Source: JAWLBR01 sp041687495 (GTDB taxonomy: Bacteria; Bacillota; Limnochordia; DTU087; JAAYGB01). From it: 19,011 nt of DNA. This document shows positions 1-6,669 of the stretch, piece after piece. The position numbers were made by a program, and so were the translations under genes. How positions within the stretch are numbered: position 1 is the stretch's first letter; every line of letters begins with the position of its first letter. The notes beneath the pieces were generated by a model. It was given only the letters and a program-made list of their open reading frames with translations, was not told the DNA's origin and made no database searches. The stretch spans positions 1 through 19,011 of the forward strand of contig JAWLBR010000058.1 in the NCBI GenBank assembly GCA_041687495.1. Direction: 5' to 3'.

Positions 1-378
1 GAAATACACAACTGGATACAGACCTCCCCGAACTGGTTGGGTAACCACCGCTGTTACCTCTCGCCTGCCACCAGGCGGTATTTCGAACTCAGTTGGGAAG
101 ATGCGCAGCGGCGATTCCGCACTGGTAGGATGAACTGCTTCGCCCAAGACGGGCACTCCCAGGTGATTGTGCTTTCCTTGACCAATCGTTACCGCAATCG
201 CAACTGTAGTGTCTGCCCGGTTCACAACAGTGATCGGTGGTAGGTGAGTTCCCATCTGCGCCGTGGTCACGATCTTGGCTGGAGTCACAACAACTCCACC
301 GGCCCAAGCCGCCGTACCCAGACTCACCAACATTACCAGAAGTATTAGCGCACTTAACCACAACTGCAATCTACCCAT
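1..378 (-). CDS. Secreted Ig-like/chaperone-like protein, N-terminal part (runs off left edge)
   Basis: An open frame with no stop runs from an ATG at 378 to the window edge (126 codons). The ATG has a near-perfect AAGGAGGT about 9 bases upstream, so the start is firm. Residues 1-26 are a clear signal peptide: Arg near the N-terminus, a long Leu/Val/Ile core and an AWA cleavage site. The mature part alternates short beta-like stretches with polar turns (VTPAKI, PPITVVNR, FEIPPGG), the look of an immunoglobulin-fold domain as in periplasmic pilus chaperones or NEW3-type surface domains. It follows another secreted-protein gene by 37 bases, so the two are probably one operon. The secreted beta-sandwich reading is an inference; the exact family is unknown to me, and the rest of the gene is outside the window. 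Confidence 0.8.
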   Translation of the reverse strand, partial: MGRLQLWLSALILLVMLVSLGTAAWAGGVVVTPAKIVTTAQMGTHLPPITVVNRADTTVAIAVTIGQGKHNHLGVPVLGEAVHPTSAESPLRIFPTEFEIPPGGRREVTAVVTQPVRGGLYPVVYF

Positions 379-415
379 GGTTCTGTACCTCCTTCACAAA
401 CGTGGTGCAAAAATC

Positions 416-979
416 TCAATACAGCAAAGACGCGGTGTACCCCACATCCAACCTGTACTCGGAGTTTGGTGCCGTAAGCGGAACATCGTCAAAGGTAGCC
501 TCAGTTTTGAGATACAGCTGAATGTGTTGCCCAGCACTTCCCGTTGACCCACCTGATGTGATATCCGCTTCAGTGGCTTGGATCGGTGCCCAGGGCCCAG
601 ACTCGCTCAAGCTCCACTGCACGGGAATGCTCATTTTGCTGCCCGAACTGACATATGTAGCGCTGCTGGTGTCAAATTCACTGAGCTGCCCGCCTCCAGA
701 GCTGGACTTGATCTGCAGCACCCAAGGTGAGTTGGCCTTGAGGTGAAAGGATAACGGTCCGGTGACTGCGAAATCCCCCGGCGCTAATCCCTGAGAAAGT
801 GCCACCAAAGGATCAGGCCACTCCACTACCTCCAGGGCAGGAGCGATAGTGACGGTAACACTACTCATGCTCGACGATGTGTCTGCCGCCCGGGCGGGTA
901 GTCCCAGCATGAGCGTGGTCATAACGGCCATGAGCGGGATCAGACAGCGACAGTATTTTCCTAGCACAATGGTCACCAC
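416..979 (-). CDS. Secreted beta-rich protein of unknown function
   Basis: This is a 187-residue protein with a signal peptide at residues 1-31: Lys/Arg near the start, hydrophobic core LIPLMAVMTTLMLGL, and an ARA cleavage site. The mature chain is rich in Ser, Thr and Gly with alternating hydrophobics and no Cys, which suggests an all-beta domain. It ends in a Tyr/Val-rich strand (YRLDVGYTASLLY), as pilin-like and coat-U-like subunits do. The GTG start at 979 has only a weak ribosome-binding site; the GTG at 976 or the ATG at 931 are alternatives. The stop is 37 bases before the neighbouring secreted gene, which has the Ig-like or chaperone-like look, so a subunit plus assembly-factor pair is possible. 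I do not recognise the family and assign no function. Confidence 0.72.
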   Translation of the reverse strand: MVTIVLGKYCRCLIPLMAVMTTLMLGLPARAADTSSSMSSVTVTIAPALEVVEWPDPLVALSQGLAPGDFAVTGPLSFHLKANSPWVLQIKSSSGGGQLSEFDTSSATYVSSGSKMSIPVQWSLSESGPWAPIQATEADITSGGSTGSAGQHIQLYLKTEATFDDVPLTAPNSEYRLDVGYTASLLY

Positions 980-1151
980 CGTGTTGTAAATTTAACCTTA
1001 ACTCAGTATCCGATGAATACACTTTTATCAGCCCATCCAGAACACCTCCCAATATGCCAATCGGCTCTGTGTTGTTTCTTTCTTAACCAAGTATACTGTT
1101 ATTTTACGTCGTTAAGTCGAATGCTCCTTCCTGTTTCCCCGTTGTTTTTCC

Positions 1152-1190
1152 AAAAAGAAAAAAGATCCCCAGACATACATCTGGGGATCT
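1152..1190 (-). terminator. Rho-independent terminator of metK
   Basis: A perfect 11-bp stem (1163-1173 with 1180-1190) has a 6-base loop and, on the minus strand, runs into a T-rich tract (TTTTTTCTTTTTG). It lies about 77 bases past the metK stop and is the obvious end of that transcript. Confidence 0.92.
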
Positions 1191-1266
1191 CTTGCTATCC
1201 GAACGGCACTCGATGGGGCCTAACAGCGCATCTTACGCCTCAGGCAACACTACCGTTGGTTTGGTC

Positions 1267-2463
1267 TTATTTCACCAGCTGTGCGGCTTCACGGCGCAGC
1301 AGCTCGGCTTTATCGGTATTTTCCCAAGGCAAGTTGAGGTCGCTGCGACCAAAATGACCATAGGCGGCCGTTTGCCGGTAAATGGGTTGGCGCAGTTTCA
1401 GATTTGAAATGATGGCCGATGGGCGCAGATCAAAATACTTCTTAGTCAGTGTATTGATGACCTCCTCCGGCACCTTCGCTGTGCCAAAGGTATCAACCAT
1501 CACTGACACCGGATGAGACACACCAATGGCGTAAGCCACCTGCACTTCGCAGCGATCAGCCAAACCTGCGGCGACAATGTTCTTGGCCACATACCTGGCA
1601 GCATAAGCCCCCGAGCGATCGACCTTAGTCGGATCTTTGCCGGACAAGGCTCCACCTCCGTGCCGTCCCATCCCACCGTAGGTGTCGACAATAATCTTGC
1701 GGCCGGTAACACCGGAGTCGCCCTGTGGTCCCCCGATGACAAAGCGGCCGGTAGGGTTCACGAAAATCTTGGTCTGATCATCGATGTACTCCACTGGGAC
1801 CACGGTGTCGATGACGTGCTTCTTCAGATCCGCCGCGATCTGCTCCTGGGAAATCCCCGGATGATGCTGAGTCGAGATAACAAGAGCATCGACTCTGACC
1901 GGCTTATGCCCGTCGTATTCAACAGTTACCTGAGTTTTGCCATCGGGTCGTAGATAAGCCAAGGTTCCGTCCTTGCGTACTGTGGCCAATTTGTGGGCCA
2001 ACTTGTGCGACAGTAAGATCGGCAGCGGCATCAGCTCGTCAGTTTCGTTGGAAGCATAGCCGAACATCAGACCTTGGTCTCCGGCCCCTAGATCCTCTTC
2101 CTCGCCGACCGTTCCCGACTTCGCTTCTAGGGACTTGTCCACTCCCAAAGCAATATCCGGTGACTGCTCGTTAATCGAGGTAAGCACAGCACAGGTGCTG
2201 GCATCGAAACCAAACTTGGCTCGGACATATCCGATATCCTTAAGGGTCTGTCGCACAATACTTGGGATGTCCACATAACAATCAGTGGAAATCTCCCCCA
2301 TAACCAATACCAATCCTGTGGTAACTGCAACTTCGCAAGCCACCCGAGCCTGAGGGTCCTTGTCGTAAATGGCATCCAGGATCGCATCGGCGATTTGATC
2401 ACAGACTTTGTCGGGGTGACCCTCGGTCACTGACTCAGATGTGAACAGTCTGTGTTCTGCCAT
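1267..2463 (-). CDS. metK: S-adenosylmethionine synthetase
   Basis: Makes S-adenosylmethionine from methionine and ATP in the cytoplasm, releasing phosphate and pyrophosphate. The 398-residue length is normal for the family. Signatures are the N-terminal GHPDKVCDQIADAILDA (residues 15-31), the GAGDQGLMFGYA motif (126-137) and the P-loop-like GGGALSGKDPTKVDRS (269-284). The last usually reads GGGAFSGKDPTKVDRSA; here Leu replaces Phe and Gly follows the Ser, which are mild changes. The ATG at 2463 is preceded by GAGGAGGT at good spacing. The gene is single, between its own SAM-I riboswitch and its own terminator, so it should be switched off when SAM is plentiful. This is one of the most certain calls in the window. 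Confidence 0.98.
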   Translation of the reverse strand: MAEHRLFTSESVTEGHPDKVCDQIADAILDAIYDKDPQARVACEVAVTTGLVLVMGEISTDCYVDIPSIVRQTLKDIGYVRAKFGFDASTCAVLTSINEQSPDIALGVDKSLEAKSGTVGEEEDLGAGDQGLMFGYASNETDELMPLPILLSHKLAHKLATVRKDGTLAYLRPDGKTQVTVEYDGHKPVRVDALVISTQHHPGISQEQIAADLKKHVIDTVVPVEYIDDQTKIFVNPTGRFVIGGPQGDSGVTGRKIIVDTYGGMGRHGGGALSGKDPTKVDRSGAYAARYVAKNIVAAGLADRCEVQVAYAIGVSHPVSVMVDTFGTAKVPEEVINTLTKKYFDLRPSAIISNLKLRQPIYRQTAAYGHFGRSDLNLPWENTDKAELLRREAAQLVK

Positions 2464-2522
2464 AGTCCTAACCTCCTCTAACCAATCCCCTACATTAGAT
2501 GTTTACCCAATACATCCCAATA

Positions 2523-2553
2523 CAAACAAAAACCCCTTTCCACTTGGAAGAGG
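2523..2553 (-). terminator. Regulatory terminator of the SAM riboswitch
   Basis: On the minus strand, CCTCTTCC (2553-2546) pairs with GGAAAGGGG (2541-2533) with one C-A mismatch and a 4-base loop, followed by TTTTTGTTTG. Its 5' arm contains TCTTCCA (2551-2545), a perfect 7-base complement of TGGAAGA (2575-2569), which overlaps the 3' strand of aptamer helix P1. That gives the expected switch: with SAM bound P1 forms and the terminator folds; without SAM the P1 3' strand captures the terminator arm and transcription enters metK. Confidence 0.85.
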
Positions 2554-2563
2554 CTATTGTAAT

Positions 2564-2662
2564 ACTCATCTTCCAGAATGGCGAGCACTCTGCTGGAATT
2601 AGCACCTGGTAGTCAGGTTGCCGGGTTTCATCGGGCCAGTCCCTCCGCCGCTCTGGATGAGT
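2564..2662 (-). promoter_or_regulatory. SAM-I (S-box) riboswitch aptamer upstream of metK
   Basis: The minus strand carries the S-box core in order: the AGAGCGGCGGAGGGACTGG block, then GATGAAACCCGGCAACC, then AGGTGCTAATTCC, closed by a 7-bp P1 helix (ACTCATC at 2662-2656 with GATGAGT at 2570-2564). These are the conserved kink-turn, P3 and SAM-contact elements of the SAM-I class. A terminator/antiterminator pair follows at once. The metK start is about 100 bases past the aptamer. I did not find a convincing sigma-A promoter upstream, though one must lie between roughly 2663 and 2760. Confidence 0.96.
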
Positions 2663-2868
2663 GTCAAGCTTATTTTGACCCCAGCCACCCGAAGATTCAC
2701 AAGCACCTGAGGATGTCGTCTGCCCTACCCACGCCTTGTTCAAACCTATACCAAATTACCATTAAAGGCCATCGTTGTCAACCAGAGAAACAGCAGTTTC
2801 TTCCAAACCAAATAAAAAGTCACTACACCGGCAGGACTATCTAAAAGCTATGGAGAATCTGCTAACAC

Positions 2869-2883
2869 GGTCACATTATGACC
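2869..2883. promoter_or_regulatory. Palindrome upstream of the HTH regulator, possible operator
   Basis: The arms GGTCA and TGACC are perfect inverted repeats around a 5-base spacer, 65 bases before the preferred start of the regulator. Xre-family regulators often bind such a site in their own promoter. The link is position only; no second copy was noticed next to the ImmA-like gene. Confidence 0.35.
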
Positions 2884-2948
2884 ATGTTGCTCGGCATCTA
2901 CGCGCTGGACGTGCAACGGCATTCTTGCCAAAGGCAGGTGAAAATTTG

Positions 2949-3584
2949 ATGGAATCGAAACGTTTTAGTGGGCAACTGGGTCAAAGGGTTCGTGCCGCTC
3001 GTAAAGCTGCGAAACTCAACGGTCAGGAATTAGCTGCCAAAATTGGTATGTCACAATCGTACATTTCGGAGATCGAACGGGGAAACCGCAACCCATCGCT
3101 TCCTACTTTACTGCGGATCGCTCAGGTTCTTGACTGTCCGGCATCTTACTTTCTCCAGGACGCAGAACTGTCCACCGGTGAGCGCTCAGAAAGAGCAGAC
3201 TCAGACCGACGAATTGGGATTCAGTTTGGGCAGTATCTAAGCAGAGCTTTGTCGGAGAGGAACATTCATCCAGAGCACTTCTGCCAATCGGTGGGGATCA
3301 AATTGGCTGATTTGCGGCGACTTTCCTTAGGCTTTCTGCCTCCCCGACATACGATTGAGAAGATGGCGGAGTTCCTGGAACTGGACGCTGCTTCACTGCT
3401 TTTGCAGGCTGGATACGTACCAACACCGTACCTAGACCAAAGGCTGCACCAACTGCTTAGTGACGAGCGTCTGCGAGCAGCCGCATTCAAGTTGGTGACT
3501 GACTTCAACACCGATGAAGCGAAAGAACATATCCTGCAGGTTTTGGGCACTGCCAAAGACAGTCTTGCTGTTGAAAAAGACTAG
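2949..3584 (+). CDS. Tandem helix-turn-helix (Xre/Cro type) transcriptional regulator
   Basis: The 211-residue frame starts at the ATG at 2949, chosen because AGGTGA stands 7 bases ahead and because the protein then begins right at the DNA-binding domain. An upstream start at 2775 would add 58 residues with no domain character. Residues 8-69 are a classical Xre domain: LGQRVRAARKAAKLNGQELA, then the recognition-helix region MSQSYISEIERG, then NPSLPTLLRIAQVLD. Residues about 88-155 look like a second, diverged copy (LSRALSERNIHPEHFCQSVG, then IEKMAEFLELDAASLLLQAG). It converges on an ImmA/IrrE-like peptidase and membrane-protein pair; ImmA-type peptidases often cleave Xre repressors, so this protein is a candidate substrate. 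It is divergent from metK. A strong terminator follows. Confidence 0.88.
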   Translation: MESKRFSGQLGQRVRAARKAAKLNGQELAAKIGMSQSYISEIERGNRNPSLPTLLRIAQVLDCPASYFLQDAELSTGERSERADSDRRIGIQFGQYLSRALSERNIHPEHFCQSVGIKLADLRRLSLGFLPPRHTIEKMAEFLELDAASLLLQAGYVPTPYLDQRLHQLLSDERLRAAAFKLVTDFNTDEAKEHILQVLGTAKDSLAVEKD

Positions 3585-3630
3585 GTAACCAAGGTTCTGT
3601 GGTGCTGTTCAACTTCTGTTGGTACTTAAT

Positions 3631-3662
3631 GGGTGGCCAGTCCTACTGGCCACCCTCTTTTC
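3631..3662 (+). terminator. Terminator of the HTH regulator gene
   Basis: A perfect 11-bp stem (GGGTGGCCAGT, 3631-3641, with 3645-3655) has a 3-base loop and is followed by TCTTTT. It lies between two convergent genes. The opposite side has no clear T-run, so it should work mainly on the plus strand. Confidence 0.88.
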
Positions 3663-3667
3663 CGTGC

Positions 3668-4975
3668 CTAGCTGCAGCTCACTTGTCCGACCTCAAACTC
3701 TTCGATCCACTGCCCCAACGCTGTAATTGCCTTGGGATCGTAGAGAGTGTAGGCCCCTGCCACAATTCCATCCAGATCATCGTCCCGAAGGTAATCGCGC
3801 ACGATATGAATGATCCTTGCCTCCACTGCTTTGTTCGCGCCCAACTGCTGCATAGGCGAATCCACCTGCTGAACAATTCGGCTCACCCGCCGCAGGTGGT
3901 AGAGTTCGTCGGCGTAGGCCGCCGCCGCATCATCATGGGCGCGTACGTGTGCCGACTCACGATACAGGTGTGCAGGTAGACGTAAATCGGGTAACTCGTT
4001 CCGCCATAGGAAATACGCCGCGTTGGCTGCTGATCGCAGTACCTCCAGGTCACTTGGTTGCAGTCCACCATAGCGTTTCCCTACTTCCACTGCGTAGACA
4101 GAGAGAATATTGTCCGTCTCTGCAGCCAACGTGTCGGACAGCCGTGCCGCCAGAATCAATAGATCCGAGTAAAGCTCCTGACTATTGCGCCTTGCCGAGT
4201 AGTTCAACAGCCTCTCAGCCAAGCGTGGGCCCATACTCAGCGCCAAGTAGATGGAGTAGAGACCAAGGGCAATCAGACTGGTCTTGATTACCAAGTACAC
4301 AACGTCCAACCCTGGCGTATCATATCCCCCGACTAGACGAGCAACCATGTCTGTGACAAACATAGAAAAATACGCCCCAGCACCAATTCCCATGAGGCGA
4401 AACCGCCATTGGACCAACGGATCCATGGACGTCCGGCTGGCCCGGTAATACCAGTAGAACAAGAGGAACACAACCGCCAAGTGCCCCACCGTAAAGCTCA
4501 ACGTATAAATGACCGATAAGGCCTCAAGTCCAGTTAGTTTCTCTACGGCTGTCAACGCCATCATCAAGCCTGCTGAGGTCCCGTAGAGGTAGTGAACCAT
4601 CCGCTGCTGAGCAGCAGACAGCATCACAGTCTTGGCCTGAGAAACCAAGACCAAGTACACTACAGTCAGACTCATAATATCGGCCAGCAATGCGGCAAAC
4701 TCCGGATGGAGCCAGTATTCATAGTACTGGCGAATATTGACAACAGTAAAGGCCCAGAAAAGGAATCTCTTCTGCTGGGCCTGTGGATCCGAGGTGTATT
4801 TGCGCCAGGTTGAATGCCAAATCAGCCCCAGAAGAACAATGATTACGATGTCGAGAAATCCGGTCACACCGGCGTTATCCTTAAGCCACAGCTCTAGTGA
4901 CACCTGAGTCAGTATATGTAGGGCAATAATAGCCGTAATCCCATCTGCAAACAGCCCACGCAAACTTCTCTTCAT
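3668..4975 (-). CDS. Eight-helix membrane protein with cytoplasmic C-terminal domain, partner of an ImmA/IrrE-like peptidase
   Basis: This is a 435-residue protein. About eight membrane segments are visible near residues 12-30, 40-56, 71-89, 93-112, 126-147, 153-178, 192-216 and 223-248. A soluble C-terminal domain of about 185 residues follows, probably cytoplasmic. The start is an ATG with AAGGAG ahead, 12 bases after the stop of the peptidase gene, so the two are translated from one message. The layout recalls the MAB_1171c/DUF6545 family of putative transporters that I recall from actinobacteria beside ImmA/IrrE and Xre genes; that link is from memory and not tested. Residues about 281-330 align by eye to the start of an HD-GYP domain (YAVEVGKRYG, then LEVLRSAANAAYF), but the metal-binding His-Asp pair is missing. 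A sensing or signalling role is inference; function is unknown. Confidence 0.75.
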   Translation of the reverse strand: MKRSLRGLFADGITAIIALHILTQVSLELWLKDNAGVTGFLDIVIIVLLGLIWHSTWRKYTSDPQAQQKRFLFWAFTVVNIRQYYEYWLHPEFAALLADIMSLTVVYLVLVSQAKTVMLSAAQQRMVHYLYGTSAGLMMALTAVEKLTGLEALSVIYTLSFTVGHLAVVFLLFYWYYRASRTSMDPLVQWRFRLMGIGAGAYFSMFVTDMVARLVGGYDTPGLDVVYLVIKTSLIALGLYSIYLALSMGPRLAERLLNYSARRNSQELYSDLLILAARLSDTLAAETDNILSVYAVEVGKRYGGLQPSDLEVLRSAANAAYFLWRNELPDLRLPAHLYRESAHVRAHDDAAAAYADELYHLRRVSRIVQQVDSPMQQLGANKAVEARIIHIVRDYLRDDDLDGIVAGAYTLYDPKAITALGQWIEEFEVGQVSCS

Positions 4976-4987
4976 ATCCTAACTCCT

Positions 4988-5404
4988 TCACTCAAACAGC
5001 TTCCGATACGAACACTGCAGCCCCGAATTGTACCGGCCGTCATCGGTGGAGAGCCGCATCAGGTGTTGAGCCACCTGCTCCGCGGCCTTTTCCTCCTCCT
5101 CTGTATACTGCAGAGGCTCCCTGCCTTCCTTCAAGTGCCCCAGAATTACGTGCGCCAATTCATGGCAGATGACATAATCTCGATGGAAGGGGCGCATATC
5201 CTCACGGTAAAACACCAGTAGTCTATTGTCGCACAGTACAGCAGCTCCCAGAGCCGCTGTCCCAGACATGGCAGTCATGACTAGCTTCCACCCTCTGGCC
5301 TTAACTACAGCTCCGGCCAGCTGATCAGCTGTAAATCTGGTTCCGTACAGCCCAATTTTCTCCAGCTCTTCTCGTACCAGCGCTATTACTTGATCATCAG
5401 TCAC
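4988..5404 (-). CDS. ImmA/IrrE-family zinc metallopeptidase-like protein
   Basis: This is a 138-residue cytoplasmic protein. Residues 78-90 hold the zinc motif HELAH (81-85) inside VICHELAHVILGH. Downstream, E105xxAxxxAxxLM fits the family's third-ligand helix, so the active site looks intact. ImmA and IrrE proteins cleave Xre-family repressors (ImmR in ICEBs1, DdrO in Deinococcus). The start is a GTG at 5404 with GGAGGTG 8 bases upstream. It is the first gene of a pair with the membrane protein and sits opposite a tandem-HTH regulator, a likely target. It begins only about 20 bases after a weak terminator behind thiI, so it may be expressed by read-through or from a promoter inside thiI. The family call is firm; the substrate is inference. 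Confidence 0.86.
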   Translation of the reverse strand: MTDDQVIALVREELEKIGLYGTRFTADQLAGAVVKARGWKLVMTAMSGTAALGAAVLCDNRLLVFYREDMRPFHRDYVICHELAHVILGHLKEGREPLQYTEEEEKAAEQVAQHLMRLSTDDGRYNSGLQCSYRKLFE

Positions 5405-5424
5405 GGGTCTGCACCTCCAAGTGA

Positions 5425-5457
5425 GAAAACGCAGCCCCAGATTGCTAACGAGGCTGC
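5425..5457 (-). terminator. Probable weak terminator at the end of thiI
   Basis: On the minus strand GCAGCC (5457-5452) pairs with GGCTGC (5436-5431) across a 15-base loop, followed by GTTTTCTC. The hairpin overlaps the thiI stop codon. The short stem and four-T run suggest partial termination, which would set how much transcript reaches the peptidase gene just downstream. Confidence 0.5.
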
Positions 5458-6623
5458 ATCTTGATGGTTTCCGTCTGACTCAAAGCATCTGCAATCAGAG
5501 CCTCGAAATCAAAGGAAGCTTCTGCTCGTAAAACAGCCTCCATGCGGGGCTTTGTCTCTGGATGCTTGGGAACAAACAAGGTACAACAATCCTCATAAGG
5601 TCGGACGGATATATCATAGGTGCCGATCTGTTTGGCAAGATCCACAATTTCCCGTTTGTCCATGGCTATCAGCGGACGCAGGACTGGCATATTAGCGGCG
5701 GCATTAGTGACTGCAATGCTGTTAAGTGTCTGGCTCGCCACCTGGCCGACACTTTCCCCGGTAAACAGCGCCAGTGATTTTTCTTCTTGTGCAATTCGCT
5801 CAGCAATCCGCAACATCATTCGACGCATCACCGTTACTCCCAACTTGGCTGGAGCATGTTCATAAATGGCCTTTTGCAGATCAGTGAAATGGACCACGTG
5901 TACATCCATCCTACCACTGTATCTAGCAAGTACTGCGGCCAAGTCCAGTACCTTTTCTTTGGCACGGTCAGTGGTGAACGGGAAGCTGTGGAAGTAGACT
6001 CCCGAGATAGCGACTCCCCGCTTCATAGCCATCCAGCCAGCCACCGGGCTGTCTATTCCCCCGGACAGAAGCAGTGTACCGCGCCCACTCGTGCCCACAG
6101 GAAGCCCTCCTGGACCACCAAAATCCTGGGCGTAGACATAAGCTCCTTCGGCCCTAACTTCAATGTCCACTCGAATGTCTGGATTATGGACATCCACACT
6201 GACTTCGGAGTCAGCCTCCTCCAGCACAGCGCCTCCAACCTCTCGAGCAATCTGTGGCGACTGGAGGGGAAAATGCTTGTAGGGACGCCGCACCTCCACC
6301 TTAAAAGACACGGGGCCTTTTCCCTTTTTTCTGGCATCGGCAAAAACCGCTTGAGCCACCTGCTTAATCTCGTCCAGCTGCAACTCTGCTCGTCTAGCAG
6401 GGCTGATACCGACTATTCCAAATACCCGCTGCAATCTAGGCACCACCAGGTCCTGGTCGCCTTTTAGCTCCACATACATTCTGCCGTAAGTCTTGGCATA
6501 TTCCCGTTCGCCTAGGTCAGCTAAAGCTGCTCGGATATTGCTCAGCAGCTGGTCTTCAAAAATATAACGGTTGTCCCGCTTCGTCCCAATTTCTCCGTAG
6601 CGGATTAACACTGAATCGTACAT
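5445..6623 (-). CDS. thiI: tRNA 4-thiouridine synthetase ThiI (short form)
   Basis: Adenylates U8 of tRNA and inserts sulfur to give 4-thiouridine; in some bacteria it also serves thiamine thiazole synthesis. The 392 residues show the N-terminal ferredoxin-like region (SVLIRYGEIGTKRDNR, residues 4-19), a THUMP domain to about 165, and the PP-loop SGGIDSPVAGWMAMKRGV (187-204). The conserved tail YEDCCTLFVPKHPETKP lies at 343-359 with Cys346-Cys347 near the position of the catalytic Cys344 of the E. coli protein. There is no C-terminal rhodanese domain, as in Bacillus ThiI, where a dedicated cysteine desulfurase (NifZ) supplies sulfur; such a gene lies 46 bases upstream here. The ATG at 6623 follows TTGGAGGT. 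Confidence 0.97.
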   Translation of the reverse strand: MYDSVLIRYGEIGTKRDNRYIFEDQLLSNIRAALADLGEREYAKTYGRMYVELKGDQDLVVPRLQRVFGIVGISPARRAELQLDEIKQVAQAVFADARKKGKGPVSFKVEVRRPYKHFPLQSPQIAREVGGAVLEEADSEVSVDVHNPDIRVDIEVRAEGAYVYAQDFGGPGGLPVGTSGRGTLLLSGGIDSPVAGWMAMKRGVAISGVYFHSFPFTTDRAKEKVLDLAAVLARYSGRMDVHVVHFTDLQKAIYEHAPAKLGVTVMRRMMLRIAERIAQEEKSLALFTGESVGQVASQTLNSIAVTNAAANMPVLRPLIAMDKREIVDLAKQIGTYDISVRPYEDCCTLFVPKHPETKPRMEAVLRAEASFDFEALIADALSQTETIKMQPR

Positions 6624-6669
6624 TACTGCAAAACCTCCAAGGCATTAGGCGGTCTACTCCTTTAAGCCG

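Noticed and set aside
1083..1118. Promoter for the secreted-protein genes, with a TATACT -10 at 1095-1090 on the minus strand
   Set aside because: The -10 is good, but no acceptable -35 lies 16-18 bases upstream (GACTTA at best), so it is not listed as a feature.
2495..2844. Open frames on both strands across the metK leader
   Set aside because: They overlap the SAM-I aptamer and terminator, have no good ribosome sites and no protein-like composition.
5787..6467. Long plus-strand frame of 226 codons antisense to thiI
   Set aside because: It is the mirror of the strong ThiI coding frame; its translation has no domain and no ribosome site.
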